DNA from: Euleptes europaea
Taxonomy: Eukaryota; Chordata; Lepidosauria; Squamata; Sphaerodactylidae
DNA length: 64,000 nt
NCBI RefSeq assembly: GCF_029931775.1
Contig: NC_079318.1
Coordinates: forward strand, 24,008,159-24,072,158
Direction: 5' to 3'
The notes under the pieces are model-generated. The model made no database searches and was not told the DNA's origin. It saw only the letters and a program-made list of their open reading frames with translations. Below are positions 33,304-59,400 of this stretch, in pieces. The position numbers and the translations under genes were made by a program. The stretch's first letter is position 1; every line of letters starts with the position of its first letter.

Positions 33304-34185
33304 AGCCCCCCAAAGCATGAGTAGCATCTACTAGTAGGAATTATGTTGAATAATTGTCATGTTACATTCAATACAGGTAAAAATGAATTCAAGATTGATT
33401 GTACATTTATCCAGGTACTGGTCCCCGGTTTCATTTGTTAAGTGAACACCACATTGGATCTTTCTTACAAATAGATGCACACATGTGTATATATACAGCA
33501 TATGTGTTCACTGTTACACATGAGTAGGGCTACTACTGAAGAATATATCCTGAATTATTACATAGTGAAATGATATAAACTTTTCAGGATCCACTTGCAA
33601 ACTCACTCCATGCTACTCACATCAATTAATGTTGAATCCTTATTTCTCATATGTAGCATTTATGAATATATAACATTAGTAACCAACAGACTACACAGTT
33701 CATGGTCATTTTGTACATTATGTGAAGGCAAATTTGCTTTTGAGCTTTTTCTCCCAGCTCACCCTGTTCCTCCTCCTCACCCCACAACTCATTTCTAAAA
33801 GAGCTACAGCCTACTCGGCGTTTCATCCCACATTTGAGAACCGCTGTTCTAGAAGGGGGGAGAATCAGAACATATAACACCTACAAGGAGTTCATGTGCT
33901 TGTCTTCAGCAGAGTCAAGCTGCAGAGCCTTTTTAAAATCATGATTTAGATAGTTTTGTGCTTCTTGGTGACGGTGCTAAAGCAAAAGAATATCTGACTG
34001 CATATTTGCTTGCACTGTAAAATTCTGGGGGACCATCTTTGTTAAGATACACGCTGGAGATAGTAAAAGTTTAGACAAGATGGCCCTGGGCCTAGGGCAA
34101 GGAAGTGTAAATTTAATTCAATCCACCCCCCATCTCTTCCCCAAATCTGCTGGATTGTTAAAAAGAAACCTGCAGTTAAATAAAC

Positions 34186-34196
34186 TTTATTTTATT
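34186..34196 (-). terminator. Tandem minus-strand poly(A) signals
   Basis: TTTATTTTATT on +, i.e. two overlapping AATAAA on -, followed in the - direction by aagtttatttaactgca. An AATAAA also lies on the + strand at 34179-34184, so the site could terminate transcripts from either side. Confidence 0.45.
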
Positions 34197-34866
34197 TACT
34201 TTTTAGTAACATCTCAGATGACATTAAGCATATAGTAAAAGTTTTCCGGCACTGAACCCATGCATTTGAAACCTTTCAATGCACACTAATACTGTGTAAA
34301 TGCACTTTTATTTTTAGATGCACTTAAATGTCAAGACCAAGTACATACTGTCTTAAGGCTCAACTGTAATAATGCTCCTTAAGCTCCTGTAGTCTTTACT
34401 TGTGGAACAAAGCCAATACAGAGAGCAATCCACTACCCTTAAGTCACATTGAAAACACTTCCGGTGTTAACACCCACTATCCTTTACAAATTCTCTCACC
34501 ACCATATTGTCTCAACTCACATTAAGTGGCAGACATATTTGCAATAGAACAAGCCGTTTCTACCCTTAGGCTGGGGTGAAATTAGCAACAGGGAACCAGA
34601 TTTCGTTTCTGTGCTGCGGTGTGGGCAGAGACCATCAATGTTGCATCTACCCTTTGCCCCATTACAGAAGAGACAGCCTCTTGCATTGCAGTTTCAATTC
34701 CTAGCATTGTAGACCACTGTGGTATTTGTTCAACAGCAGTATCCTTTATAGTGTGTTACTGTAGTAGAACATGAGAAAGCTATTCTGGAACAAAGGGTAG
34801 AAAGCCCAGAGTGAACATCCAAAAATGACATCTTTTAAATGTGGAATGATTCATCCCTTCCCCTTT

Positions 34867-35088
34867 GTGTGTGTGTAAAGTGCCGTCAAGTCGCAGCCGA
34901 CTTATGGCGACCCCTTTTTGGGGTTTTCATAGCAAGAGACCAACAGAGGTGGTTTGCCAGTGCCTTCCTCTGCACAGCAACCCTGGTATTCCTTGGTGGT
35001 CTCCCATCCAAATACTAACCAGGGCTGACCCTGCTTAGCTTCTGAGATCTGACGAGATCAGGCTAGCTTGGGCCATCCAGGTCAAGGT
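34867..35088 (-). mobile_element. 5S-headed SINE (reverse)
   Basis: gtaaagtgccgtcaagtcgc ... ccctgcttagcttctgagat ctgacgagatcaggctagc. Full length, well preserved. Confidence 0.9.
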
Positions 35089-35434
35089 CCCTTCCCCTTT
35101 AGGCCACCCAATTCAAGAAGAGAAACTGGCAGTAAAATAGTTCAGAAGGGAGCTTCAAGTGATATGTAGCAGAAAAGTTAGCGTCTAGGAAGACACCTAA
35201 TAAGTTTCTTTGGAATTGTTTTTGACACTAGTGTATGAAGCATTCAAATGTACACAACTTTGAAACACATATACACAAAAGGTTAACCAAATAATATTTC
35301 TTGAAAGCACCTCTGAACCATTACATAAGACATCCATGCTATGCACCCCATATATCCATGCGACGAACCAAATATACACAAATAACACATGCAAGCCACT
35401 TGGTTTTCATTGCTTAATTTTAAATTGAGGTCTA

Positions 35435-35700
35435 AGGTAAGGGTAAAGGTCCCCTGTGCAAGCACCGGGTCATTCCTGACCCATGGGGTGACGTCACATC
35501 CTGACGTTTCCAAGGCAGACTATGTTTACGGGGTGGTTTGCCAGTGCCTTCCCCAGTCATCTTCCCTTTACCCCCAGCAAGCTGGGTACTCATTTTACCG
35601 ACCTTGGAAGGATGGAAGGCTGTTGGGATCGAACTCAGGTCGTGAGCAGAGCTTTTGACTGCAGTACTGCAGCTTAACACTCTGCGCCATGGGGCTCCTA
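35435..35700 (-). mobile_element. tRNA-derived SINE (reverse) with exact 14-bp target duplication
   Basis: Flanked by TAAATTGAGGTCTA at 35421-35434 and 35701-35714. Same family as 25797 and 46211. The exact duplication points to a fairly recent insertion. Confidence 0.92.
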
Positions 35701-37574
35701 TAAATTGAGGTCTACAGGACTTCAAATTAAATTTCTCAAACCCAATGAAGTGTAGTGTGCTAACAAGTTTCCTTTAAATCTATACTCTCTACCTTTGTTT
35801 GAATCAGGCTGTTTGCATGAAGGTCTATCTCAAAAAGCACTCCAGAGTCTAGCCTATGTGTCAATTAGTATCCCCTCTGCAATCTCTATAATCTACTTAA
35901 CTAGAATGGGGGGAAAACCTTCCAAGTGGTAAAGCTTGTCCAAATGCTGTAATTTTAAACTGGCATAAAAAGGGAACCAACTGAAAAAAGTTGAGCAGAC
36001 CTGAAAGTGTGAGCGCTCTCTCTCAAACTCAAATGTTTTTTTTTGCAGAACAGCACCAGGAAGGAGGCTTAACCCTTTCCCTGCAGACTATTTTTCCATA
36101 ACAAATTAAAAATGGCCCACAGAGAAAGGGTTAACCAGTATTTTCTGACACTGCTCTACCCTGATTCCCATTCCCACACTGCTGCCTTTCAGCCTCTTTT
36201 CCCATCTTGGAAGACTGCCCAGAGTTCAGACAGAGTTCTTAACTTATGTTAATGTCAAACTTTGTACTCTCTCATCCATAACTCAGTCAAGAAGTGTCAA
36301 CAATTTAGATCCACAGTGAATGATACAAAATATACAGGTTTTCTTGTCATAACTCAAAGTCACACTGACACTTCAGATCTCTTGAAAATACCTCACACAG
36401 CCTCATCGTTTCAGGATTAGCTGTGGGTCAAACAAACACAGATGTTCTTCCAGTACTTCAAAAGCTACTGGAAAGATTTCCAACAGGCCAACGATTACAC
36501 ACACACAAAAGACAAACATTTACAACCCCAAGATATGTCAAGGCTTCCAGGTGAAGCTGTGTATGATTTCCAGATGACAAATATAACAATTCCCTTATTA
36601 GATACCACAAAAGCAGACATTTTCCTTTCATGTCACAAAGATCTGTATAAAAAGTAATTTTTGTGCACAGTTGCTGAAATCCATCTGCAATACTGTAGTT
36701 TAATTGCTACCAGTTACATTTCTAGATTACAGATGCTAACTGCATGTTGTAAATATTGTATGATTAGACCCTCTTCGAGTTACAACATAAATTATTTGTT
36801 ACAGAGTATACCTGAACCGTGTTACTTACAGAAATTGCTTTAATTAAAAAAAATATCAGAATGGCAATTCACAACCTCAAACACTGCACTAGAATGACAC
36901 CCAAAACGTACAATTTTCCTTATGCTCTAGGATGTAAAAAACAAGACACAAATAAGAATCGTCCAGGAGGCCAGATCAGACAGAGAAAAGCTGTCAGAGT
37001 TCCCAACTGTATAGCCTACGCTTGACAAAGTGATTGAAAAACATTTAATAACTGTCAGAAAACAGGACAACTATAGTTCAGTAAAAAAAAGTCTTTTTTC
37101 AATATGGCAGATTAGTAAACTTACGACCTAATCATTCCGCCCCACCCCCCAAAATAAATCATGTAAACGCCTTGTACAATGTGGCAAATAAGACACTGAC
37201 AGTCAATGCCAGTAGCTTTCAACAACTCATAAATAGTAGCTATTGTACAATAAAAAGGAACATGATAAAGTCTAGTACACAAAATACATTTTAGGTCTTA
37301 TGATTTAAAAAAAAAGCTGTTAGTGCAATATTATTATGTCAGTATATCATGCTTTGGAAATTTAATGTTGACTTTCATATATACAGGATACAGCAATGTT
37401 TTAACTAGAAGTAAACAAAAATATGCAACATAAAACATTTACGTACAGTATTTGAGTCTTAATGTCTGCTGAATTAGATTTTCCTTTTTGCAGCCTTGCT
37501 GTGACATGTGCACACTTCTGTTTACCATTCCACAGTATTATTTTTAAATACCATAAGTAGTCTCTTTTACTAAA

Positions 37575-37646
37575 TCAAAAAGCAGTTCTAAAATTGCAGC
37601 TCTTTGAAGCCATGGCAGTTTCATTGATCATCACTTGCAACAAAAG
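37575..37646 (-). CDS. Hypothetical short terminal reading frame
   Basis: After the acceptor at 37647 the - strand reads LLLQVMINETAMASKSCNFR, then TAF and stop. It is only 23 codons, in no family I recognise, and could be noncoding. It is listed because it sits between a strong acceptor and a 3'UTR-like tract. Confidence 0.2.
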   Translation of the reverse strand, partial: LLLQVMINETAMASKSCNFRTAF

Positions 37647-37702
37647 CTGGGGAAAAGGTGAGAGAAGAACATCTAAGCAAGTGTTCACAAAATCATACAA
37701 TA

Positions 37703-38930
37703 CATAAGAACGTAAGAAAAGCCATGATGGATCAGACCAAGGCCTATCAAGTCCAGCAGTCTGTTCACAGAGTGGCAAACCAGGAAGTCCACGAACAAGA
37801 CGACTGCAGCAGCATTATCCTGCCTGTGTTCCACAGCATCTAATATAATAGGTGTGCTCCTCTGATCCTGGAGAGAATAGGTATGCAACATGACTAGTAG
37901 CCATGAATACCCCTCTCCTTAAGAACATGTCCACTCCCCTCTTAAAGCCTTCCAAGTTGGTGTCCATCACCACATCCTGGGGCAGAGAGTTCCACAATTT
38001 AACTATGCCTTGTGTGAAAAAATACTTCCTTTTATCTGTTTTGAATCTGTCACCCTCCAGCTTCAGCAGGTGACCCTGCATTCTGGTATTATGAGAGAGG
38101 GAGAAAAGCTTCTCCCTTTCCACTCTCTCCATACCATGTATAATTTTATAGACCTCTATCATGTCTCCCCTTAATCGCCTTCTTTCTAAGCTAAGTGTTT
38201 TAACAGCTCCTCATAGGCCAGTTGCTCTAGCCCCGATCATTTTGGTTGCTCTTTTCTTCACCTTCTCAAGCTCTGCAATATCCTTTTTTCGGTGTGTTGA
38301 CCAGAACTGTACATAGTATTCCAAGTGTGGTCTCACCATAGATTTGTACAAAGGCAGTATGATATCAGCAGTTTTATTCTCTATTCCTCATCTAATTATG
38401 GCCAGCATGGATTTTGCCCTTTTCACAGCAGCTGCACACTGGGTTGACATCTTCATCGAGCTATCCACTACCACCCCAAGATCCCTTTCTTGGTCTGTTG
38501 CTGCCAGCTCAGATCCTGTCAGTGTATATGTGAAGTTAGGATTTTTTGCCCCAATATGCATCACTTTACACTTGCTCACATTGAATCTCATTTGCCATTT
38601 TAATGCCCACTCCTCCAGTTTGGAGAAATCCTTTTCAAGCTCTTCACAGTCCGGTTTTAACCACCCTAAATAATTTGGTATCATCTGCAAACTTGGACAT
38701 CTTGCTGTTCACCCCCAGTTCTAGGTCACCGATGAACAGGTTGAAAAGCACCAGTCCCAACAGATTCCTGAGGCACCCCACTGCTCACATCCCTCCATTG
38801 TGAGAACTGGCCATTTTTTCCTACTCTCTGCTTCCTATTTTTCAGCCAGCTTTCAATCCATAAGAGTACTTGACCTTTTATCCCATGATATCTCTGAATT
38901 CCTTCTTCGCAATTATTAATGCAGGTCTGA
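37703..38930 (-). mobile_element. CR1 LINE, about 1.2 kb, 3' part (reverse)
   Basis: - strand frames include DFSKLEEWALKWQMRFNVSK, then CKVMHIGAKNPNFTYTL (reverse transcriptase), and the C-terminal LFSLSHNTRMQGHLLKLEGD with a WNSLPQDVV block. The 3' end cataagaacgtaagaaaagc is at the left. Interrupted in several places. Confidence 0.9.
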
Positions 38931-39228
38931 AACAACAATTCCAAACGATACAAACTAGGTCCAAAAAGTAAGGGAATTAAAATGTATTCTGAGGTAACCG
39001 ATGCATAAAATGGTCTCAAGCAAAAGTTGCATCAAGACTCTTGTCTTACAAGTGTACGTATAAGAGAGGCAAGGCTGGCAATTGTGGCCAATTTAAACGT
39101 TTTATATCCCACACTACATTTGTAAAAAGTAATGAGGTTACAACAAAAAATAAAGCCACATTATTAAGATCTAACAAGATAAAAACAGCAGTATGAAACA
39201 GAATACAATTAGTCCCCAAACCCTACCC

Positions 39229-39530
39229 CAGTGTGGTGTAGTAATTAAGAGCGGTGGTTTGGAGCAGTGGACTCTAATCTGGAGAACCGGGTTTGATTCC
39301 CCACTCCTCTACATGAGCAGCGGAGGCTAATCTGATGAAGCAGGTTGGTTTCCCCACTCCTACACATGAAGCCAGCTGGGTGACCCTGGGCTAGTCACAC
39401 TCTCTCAGCCTCACCTACTTCACAGGGTGTCTGTTGTGGGGAGGGGAAGGGAAGGTGATTGTAAGCCGGTTTGATTCTCCCTAAAGTGGCAGAGAAAGTT
39501 GGCATATAAAAACCAACTCTTCTTCTTCCT
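39229..39530 (+). mobile_element. tRNA-like SINE (agccagcgtggtgtagtggt family)
   Basis: gtgtggtgtagtaattaaga gcggtggtttggag ... ggcatataaaaaccaactct tcttcttcc; near full length. Confidence 0.85.
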
Positions 39531-40983
39531 ATACAGACTACAATAGCTAATCCACACTATAAAAGCCACAACAGGAAATAATGACTTGGATTCTAGTGAA
39601 CTTTTCCACTAATGGTGGTATTTTCTTTACAGCACAAGTAGACCTGTGCTAACAGAAGGGACCTGCATGCCGGAGGCAAACACTAGTTAACTGTTAGAGA
39701 ATTACCTAGGACGCAGCACAATAAAAATCAGAATAAAAGTCGTCCATCAGCTGTTCAGATATACTGGTAAAATAAACATATGTTCACTTGGTGCCAGGGA
39801 CCCAGCTGAGGTAGTAAGTTGAAAAAGTGAGGTGCCACAACTGGGAGTGCCCTATCTCTAGCTGCCACCCACCTTACTTTGGATTAAGCAGGGCCTCTGA
39901 AGAAGATTATAACTAGTTTATGAGTTATTCTCAGAGCAGTCCTTAGGATATCTTTGAAGCCCTACAGCAGTCTGACTAGGGGAACAACCAGCACTTTGAA
40001 TTACACTCTGAAGTTACTAGTAGCCACTGTCATTATTTGAATACCAGCAAGATATATTCCCTATTGTCTGTGCCACCTAGTACTCTTTCTACTGTACTTT
40101 AAGCCAACTGAAGCTTGAAAGACTCTTCAAAGGCAACCCTGTATACAGCACATCACAGTCATGTAGCTTAGATCTGATCAGAGCATGGATAACTAACTGT
40201 TCATTTGCAAGTACATGCCAAAGGGATATGTGATCTGAGAAGAGAGCTCCTGTGATAACTCAAGGCACACATTTACTCTACCAAAAACCACACAGACTGC
40301 TTAAAGTAGTATAACTACTTTATGAACTATTTTTCTGCTTCACTTTTAAGACATTTCCCATATTTTATTTTAACCACCTGAAGCTTTGCGAATCATTAAT
40401 AATTAGTTAACTATGAAGCAAAGCAGAAAGTAGTTAACAAACTCTTCAAGCAATGCAGAAAAACTGAAAACTACCTTGCAACCACTGGGTTTGACCCAGC
40501 TGAAATTTTCCATCACCAGAATGGAACTCTCTCTCCCCCCCACCCACATCTCCATGAAATACTGCTCTTAGGGGATGGGGGACCAAGAGGAATAACATCG
40601 CAGTCTGGATCCAACCACAAAACAACAACAACACTAGCTTACTGGATACACAGCACACTTTCCTGCATCTGCATTTAGAATCACTGGAGAGTCAAAGCAT
40701 TCTAGCATTTGATTGCTCAGCTCCCAATCACAAAGCAACATACAATTGTTTTACCACTCAGACTGCTGTCCATTTGATGCTGAGGTGCTTTCTACATAGG
40801 GACAGGCATGTTGTAATTTCCATTTTGCTGCCAAGGCTGTTAATATAGTGTAGCAGTAATGGGTCTCCTATGTGACATGTTTCCCCATCGTCTCCCTGAC
40901 GGTTCCCGCAGCAGTGGCCACTGCCCCCACCCAAGGCTTTTGAAGTTGTTGTTTTCTTAAATCGGCAATTGCATATCAATATA
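39531..40983. other. Intergenic, no recognised feature
   Basis: No coding or named repeat signal. Confidence 0.35.
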
Positions 40984-41153
40984 GGGGGTCGCATAACTGA
41001 ATGTGGGGGTCGTGAAAAATTTGGCAACAGTAAAAGGTTTCTTTATGATATATTATTAGTAAATGTTTGATTTGTACACCTATTTTATATACCCGGGGCC
41101 GCATAAAAATTCTCGGGCGAAAAGGGGTTGCGAGTGGAAAGTTTAAGAAGCCC
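40984..41153. mobile_element. hAT-like element end, decayed
   Basis: gggggtcgcataactgaatg ... gaaaaggggttgcgagtgga aagtttaagaagcccT resembles a Charlie-type hAT 3' end (reverse CAGGG-GTTCTTAAACTTT). The left boundary is unsure. Confidence 0.4.
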
Positions 41154-43689
41154 TTTTTACCTCACCAGTCTGGGCCATAGCTGGAGGGGCACCAAGCCAG
41201 CCCTCCTGAAGTCTCATGAGATAAGCCAAGGCCCATGGCAAGCAGCAGCCCCCAAGTGTTAGCACCCTGGGACACCTGAGCAGCAGGCAGGGCCCTCCCC
41301 CATAGCCAGGTTCAGGACTGGTGTGGCACTGTGGCAACCAGTAGGGTGAATGGAGAAGGGTAGAAGGCAAACCAAGTCAGAAGGGGGGGATTAAGAGATG
41401 AGAAAGAACTGGGATGTGCCAAATAGAAGAGGCGTGTGGCGTCAATCTGAAAAAAAATGCCTAGGAGCCAGTGTGGCAGGTTGAAAGGAAAGGGGGGGGT
41501 GCTTCCCTCCTGACTAGAAAGGCTTTGCAGCCAACGGGGGCTGCTGTAGGAGGCCATGTGGGTGGGGTGTCATATAGGCCAATAGGAACTGGAGTCTGGT
41601 CCTGAACACCACTTTACCTTCTCTCAAACAGTATGTAGGGTACTGATTAAATGTAGGATAATTTTCTCCCCACCCTATTTTTAGCACTGTGCAGATGTGG
41701 GGGGGGGGGAACTTTTCTAGTCCAAAGTTGTTTTAAATCTTTGTCTCTTCATCCCAATCTTCTGACTTTTCTTGGAAAACACCTGCATTTTTCCTTTGCA
41801 GGTGAGTATCTCTTCCTTCTGCACATTCACCCACAGCACCACAGGTGCAAGGTAGCAGAACCACAAGCACAAGGGAAGGCTGAGTGGCAGCAGGAGTAAG
41901 TGGGTCCATTTGCACCTAAGGCAGAGTGAGCTCCCCCAGCCCCTGCTGGCTCCTGATCCCTCCAAACTGCTGCTACAGGGTGGAGAGGAGCAGCCTAGTT
42001 GGGGCTGTTCTGGAGGGAAGACAGGTGAGCCAGACAGTGGGTGGCAAGCAGGCATAATGCAGCTGTGCTGCCTCCACCCCCCACCTGCAGCACTGCCCCC
42101 ATCTCCCCCCTCATCTGCTGGAGCTTCCCATGGCGGAAGCTGGCTGCTTTCCCCCACCCAGCTCTCCCAGCCATGTGCTTACTGTGGTTTTGGGGGCTAG
42201 CTATGACTATTCTACCTCTAAAGAGTCAAATCTTTCTGCTGCAGGCTGCCAGGACAGGTAGTGCTCTGCACAAAGATCACCACCTGCATTTCACCTCCAG
42301 CCATCCCCTGGGCACACCGATGGCTCTGTTGCCAGCAGCACAGGAGGCTGGTAGAGCTCTATGCTGCCTGTTGGTCTCCGCATATGCAAGAAAGGAAATG
42401 GGGCTTGTTTCCATGTGCAGCCCCACATAAGCCTGGTGAGGGAAGGCATCAGTTGGCAACCCTGGAAAGACACATATCCCCTGTTCTGACCAGGCAGTGA
42501 AGACTACTCCACCACTTGGCCAGCAAATGAAGCAGGCAGGGCTGGCCCAGCAACTCTTCAATGCTAGAACAAAAACAAGTTAGTCTTTAAGGTGCTACAA
42601 AAATCATGCCTATCACAGAATGGATGGAGAGAGCTCAGAGTAGGAGGCTTGGGCACCAATTTTTTTGGCAAGAGCTCTAGAATATTCCTAACTGGCATCA
42701 GCACAGGTGCATACTGCATGGCTTCGATCCAGGTTAGCGTTTCTGTAGGTGCAAGGATTTCCACTTGTAGAGCCCAACTTTCTTAACCTCCTCTCTCTCA
42801 ACGAGGTCCCAAACAGCATTTTGGGGGGGAATTTTTAGTTGCTGCAGGAGGAGGGACATTTGTGTTCTGCAGTCAGAAATTCTTGTGCCTGCAGGAACAC
42901 CAGCCTGGATCCAAGTCACTATGTGGGACTGCACAGGCCTCACAAAAAAGGAAACGTTTATTTCTTAAGGATGGTACAAAGAATTAAAGAACTCTCAAGT
43001 GAGAATAAGATAGGAAGATTAGACAGGAGCAGGGAAATGGCATGGCAAACAGCAACCCCAGTGGACTGCCACTTTCAGCCAGACTACGTAAGGAACGCCA
43101 TAGACAAGACTCAGGCCAAGATCTTCCCATATGTACCATTCTCCTTATCCCTGGAATCTGCAATGATGACATGCAGAAAGCTTGAAGATTCCCCTAAGCC
43201 AATAACTTAGGGTTTTTCTTAAAGCTTTATCACACACAAATCAGTTAAATGTTGGCTATTTTGTGTTAGTTTAAAGATGAAAAAGCAATGAGAAGTATTT
43301 AGGCATAATGGGGCGCCCTAGGGCTAATGAGGGTTCTTCCAATCAATTTCCTAGCCATACACCCCAGATATTTACATGTATAATTTTAAGAAAATCAAAA
43401 TATTATTAGTCACTTGCCACCACCCCATATAGGTTTTAAAATCATTTTGTTTATTTTAAGCATTTGCAGGTGTCTCAGCACTATCTTAAGCAGAACTGCA
43501 TCATTCTAAGCTTCCATGGAATTTGAAGGACGTAACTTGGTCTAGGATGGCACTGTCAGTTCTCCTATAAAACCAAATTATCTGGTTACTAGTATCACTA
43601 ATAAGCATTTAGCATGCAGATACATGCAAGATGCTCAAATCCACAGGCAAATCCAGAGGGACAGGAACTGTATACTACAGCGTACTATC
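41154..43689. other. Intergenic, unassigned
   Basis: GC-richer than its surroundings around 41700-42450, with overlapping opposed frames (for example 41717-42157 reverse, 42839-43210 forward) that match no family I know. No splice-supported exon found. Confidence 0.35.
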
Positions 43690-43915
43690 TTTTTCTTTAA
43701 CTAGACTTCTACTATGTAATTTCTGCATAGTTTGGGTCATATTTAAATGCTTATGCTTTGTTTCAGCTCCATATCATATTTCTGCAATTCAAACTATTGC
43801 ATTTTATATTGGATGTCCCAGCTTGTTGGTCATGTTACCTTACACTGTGTAATCCACTTTGCATCTGAGTGAGAAAAGTGGATTATTAATAATGTAAATT
43901 AATAAATAAATTAGG
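43690..43915 (+). mobile_element. LINE 3' tail
   Basis: ctactatgtaatttctgcat ... ttggatgtcccagcttgttg ... gtgtaatccactttgcatct gagtgagaaaagtgg, then aataaataaa. Homologous to 63255-63460 and, reversed, 61755-61960. Confidence 0.65.
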
Positions 43916-43923
43916 GCCACTGA

Positions 43924-44591
43924 TTTATTCCTATAAATTCCATTCAATACATAAAACAGTTGGATCCAGTAAATCACAAGTACAATTAATTTATGGAAAG
44001 GATCTTTGCCACCTTTTCCTCCCTCCATGTTCTCCTAAGTGACTGAAAAATCATTCCTGTGGATCGGGGACCCCAGGGAATGGTGTGTGATGTGGCACAG
44101 AGGATTGTAGCAACAAGAGGTAATTGGCAGAAACACTCACAACCTCTGCACAAATTCTCATCTAACTTGCACAATCATGGTCAATATAGGCCAGGTTCAT
44201 CACATACCTAATATTATATTTTTAAAAGTTGTTTCACTCAAATTACAAGTGTTTACCATGTTTAGTTTCTGAGAATTCACTGATGACGTTTAGTAATTCA
44301 GAGGTCTGTTGTAAGATTACAAAATAATATTAGCTATAAAATCTTCAGAAACCGGCCCCCGAGTATAGTTGAATAGTCAACGTTTTGCTAAGATTTGAGA
44401 AAGGTCTTATAAATCTATTCTACCTGAAAAGCAAATTTGTAACTGCTTACGTGGAGCACATTTAACTACCATACAGTTTAGCACCAAAAACCTTTGAAAA
44501 AACGACTAACACAATTTAGGGATAGTACATAAATAGAGGCACGCAAATTGGCTAACACTCACCTTTTGTCTTCATAGTTTACTCTGTCAGT
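43924..44591 (-). other. RAB4A: RAB4A proximal 3'UTR candidate
   Basis: The - strand is T-rich and repeat-free for about 660 bases after the stop. The first AATAAA on the - strand lies at 43924-43929, just before a + strand LINE tail at 43690-43915. A longer UTR reaching the 34.2 kb signal cannot be excluded. Confidence 0.4.
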
Positions 44592-57978
<13,387 letters not shown>

Positions 57979-58454
57979 TCTGGGAGCGACGCGAGGGGGG
58001 GGGGCGCCCCTTTGCCGCCGCCCCCCAGAGAAACGGGACCTCGACGGTGGGCCGGTCAGGTCAAGCCGAAAAAGACAAAGCCCCTCCGACGGCTTCCCAC
58101 CCCGACCACAGAAAATGGGGCTGGGAGGGGGGCGGTTGAAGTGTGTGTGTGCGTGGGGGGGGGGACACAGCACCTCAACCGCCCAAGAGCAGGAGAGCGC
58201 GCCTGCGCACGCCGCTCCCCCCGCCTCGCCCGGCCCTTCAGGGAGCGGCCTGCAGGTTGACGCGAGCGCGCGTGCGCGGTAACGGCTCTCCCGTCTCACC
58301 AAAACAAAGCGCACGTGCGCGGCGGCTTTGAAATCTGAGTTCCCGGCGCGGAGTTCTAGGGAGGGGGGGAATGGGTTGAACCTAGTGGCGGACTGGCCGG
58401 GGGGCGGGGGGTCAGCTTGCCCGATGGCAAGTGGGACCCCTTAAACGTTAGGCA

Positions 58455-59035
58455 ATGGGTTAAAAATGTTTTTTTTAAAAAAATTAATTTTTAAAAAAAA
58501 TATTAAAAAATTAAATTAAAATTAAAAAAATATTTTTTAAATTATTTTGCTATATTAATTAGACAAAGTATTCAACAATCAATGTAGGTCAACATCACAG
58601 TGTAAATTCTAATAAACAACTGTTGAAAGTACATACATATATAGATAAAAAATAAAATATAAAGACTTCCCCTACACCTCCCTCAATCTTGTAATTATTT
58701 GGAATCTCCTTTGTTTAAGATTCTAATCCTAATATCATTACAAACTTTATTATTACAAATATTACAAACAAAATTATTATTTATATATTTTTTATTTTGT
58801 TTAGTTAACATTACTCCTAATCTAAGTATTTGCTATTTCATTTGTCTACATTCAAATAAAGAGAAAGAAAATAAAAATAAAAAAGAAAGAACAGAAATAA
58901 AAAAGCACTATTTTTATAATAAATGTGTTAAAAATGTTAATGGCCTTTTAGTAGCTTGAAAATATAATTGATTTATTTAAAAAATTTAAAAAATAAACAT
59001 TCAATTATCTTTTCCTTTGATCCCTTAGAAGCTCC
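58455..59035. repeat. AT-rich low-complexity tract upstream of RAB4A
   Basis: Runs of A and T with ttaaaaaaa/attaaaa units, abrupt after the CpG island; no gene. Confidence 0.8.
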
Positions 59036-59039
59036 TTGA

Positions 59040-59400
59040 TCAGTTGATGTTGAGCAGCATATATCTAGTGTTGGAGGGATATAAGGACTGAAACAAATCT
59101 TGCCACTGACAATGTAGCCTTGGGGTCCCTATCGCTTAGTAAAAAAGGCATTATGTCAGTCACAGAGGCATTGGATTTGTCTGTTAAAATGGGGGAAATA
59201 TAATGTGATCGGAGTTCCTCGTAAAAGTGGCATTCCAAAAAGGCATGGGCTAATAAGTCAATAGAGCCAGAAGAGCAAGGGCAGATCCTGTCTGAGTATG
59301 GTATATTCAGAATTCTGCCCTGCATTACCACAGAAGGGTTAGCATTCAATCTAGCCAAGCAAAAAGCTCTACAAAGCTCTATATTGTTGTCAGACAATAT
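59040..59400 (-). mobile_element. LINE ORF2 C-terminal fragment with CPC...H...C motif (reverse)
   Basis: The - frame reads RAFCLARLNANPSVVMQGRI, then YSDRICPCSSGSIDLLAHAF and LECHFYEELRSHYISPIL, ending SVARFVSVLISLQH. Best preserved of the three copies; homologous to 21966-22260. Confidence 0.65.

Larger units (their letters stand above)
34171..37646 (-). other. Unassigned minus-strand terminal exon / 3'UTR-like region
   Basis: Read on the - strand this stretch is T-rich and looks like a long 3'UTR. It starts after a strong acceptor (cttctctcaccttttccccag, ending at 37647). It opens with a 23-codon frame to a stop at 37575 and ends in tandem AATAAA signals (34186-34196) with a CA cleavage site near 34171-34175. 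Two SINEs inserted in it (34867-35088, 35435-35700) are later additions. No protein family is recognised. It may be a distal RAB4A 3'UTR, an alternative last exon or a long noncoding RNA. Confidence 0.45.

Noticed and set aside
37575-37778. 67-codon reverse frame taken as a whole protein
   Set aside because: Its first part is CR1 tail sequence; only the part after the acceptor at 37647 could belong to a transcript.
41717-42157. 146-codon reverse frame between RAB4A and CCSAP
   Set aside because: Hydrophobic and Cys/Ser-rich in places but with no family match and no supported splice sites; G+C-rich stretch explains the openness.
42839-43210. 123-codon forward frame
   Set aside because: No recognisable domain and no neighbouring exon; kept only as unassigned.
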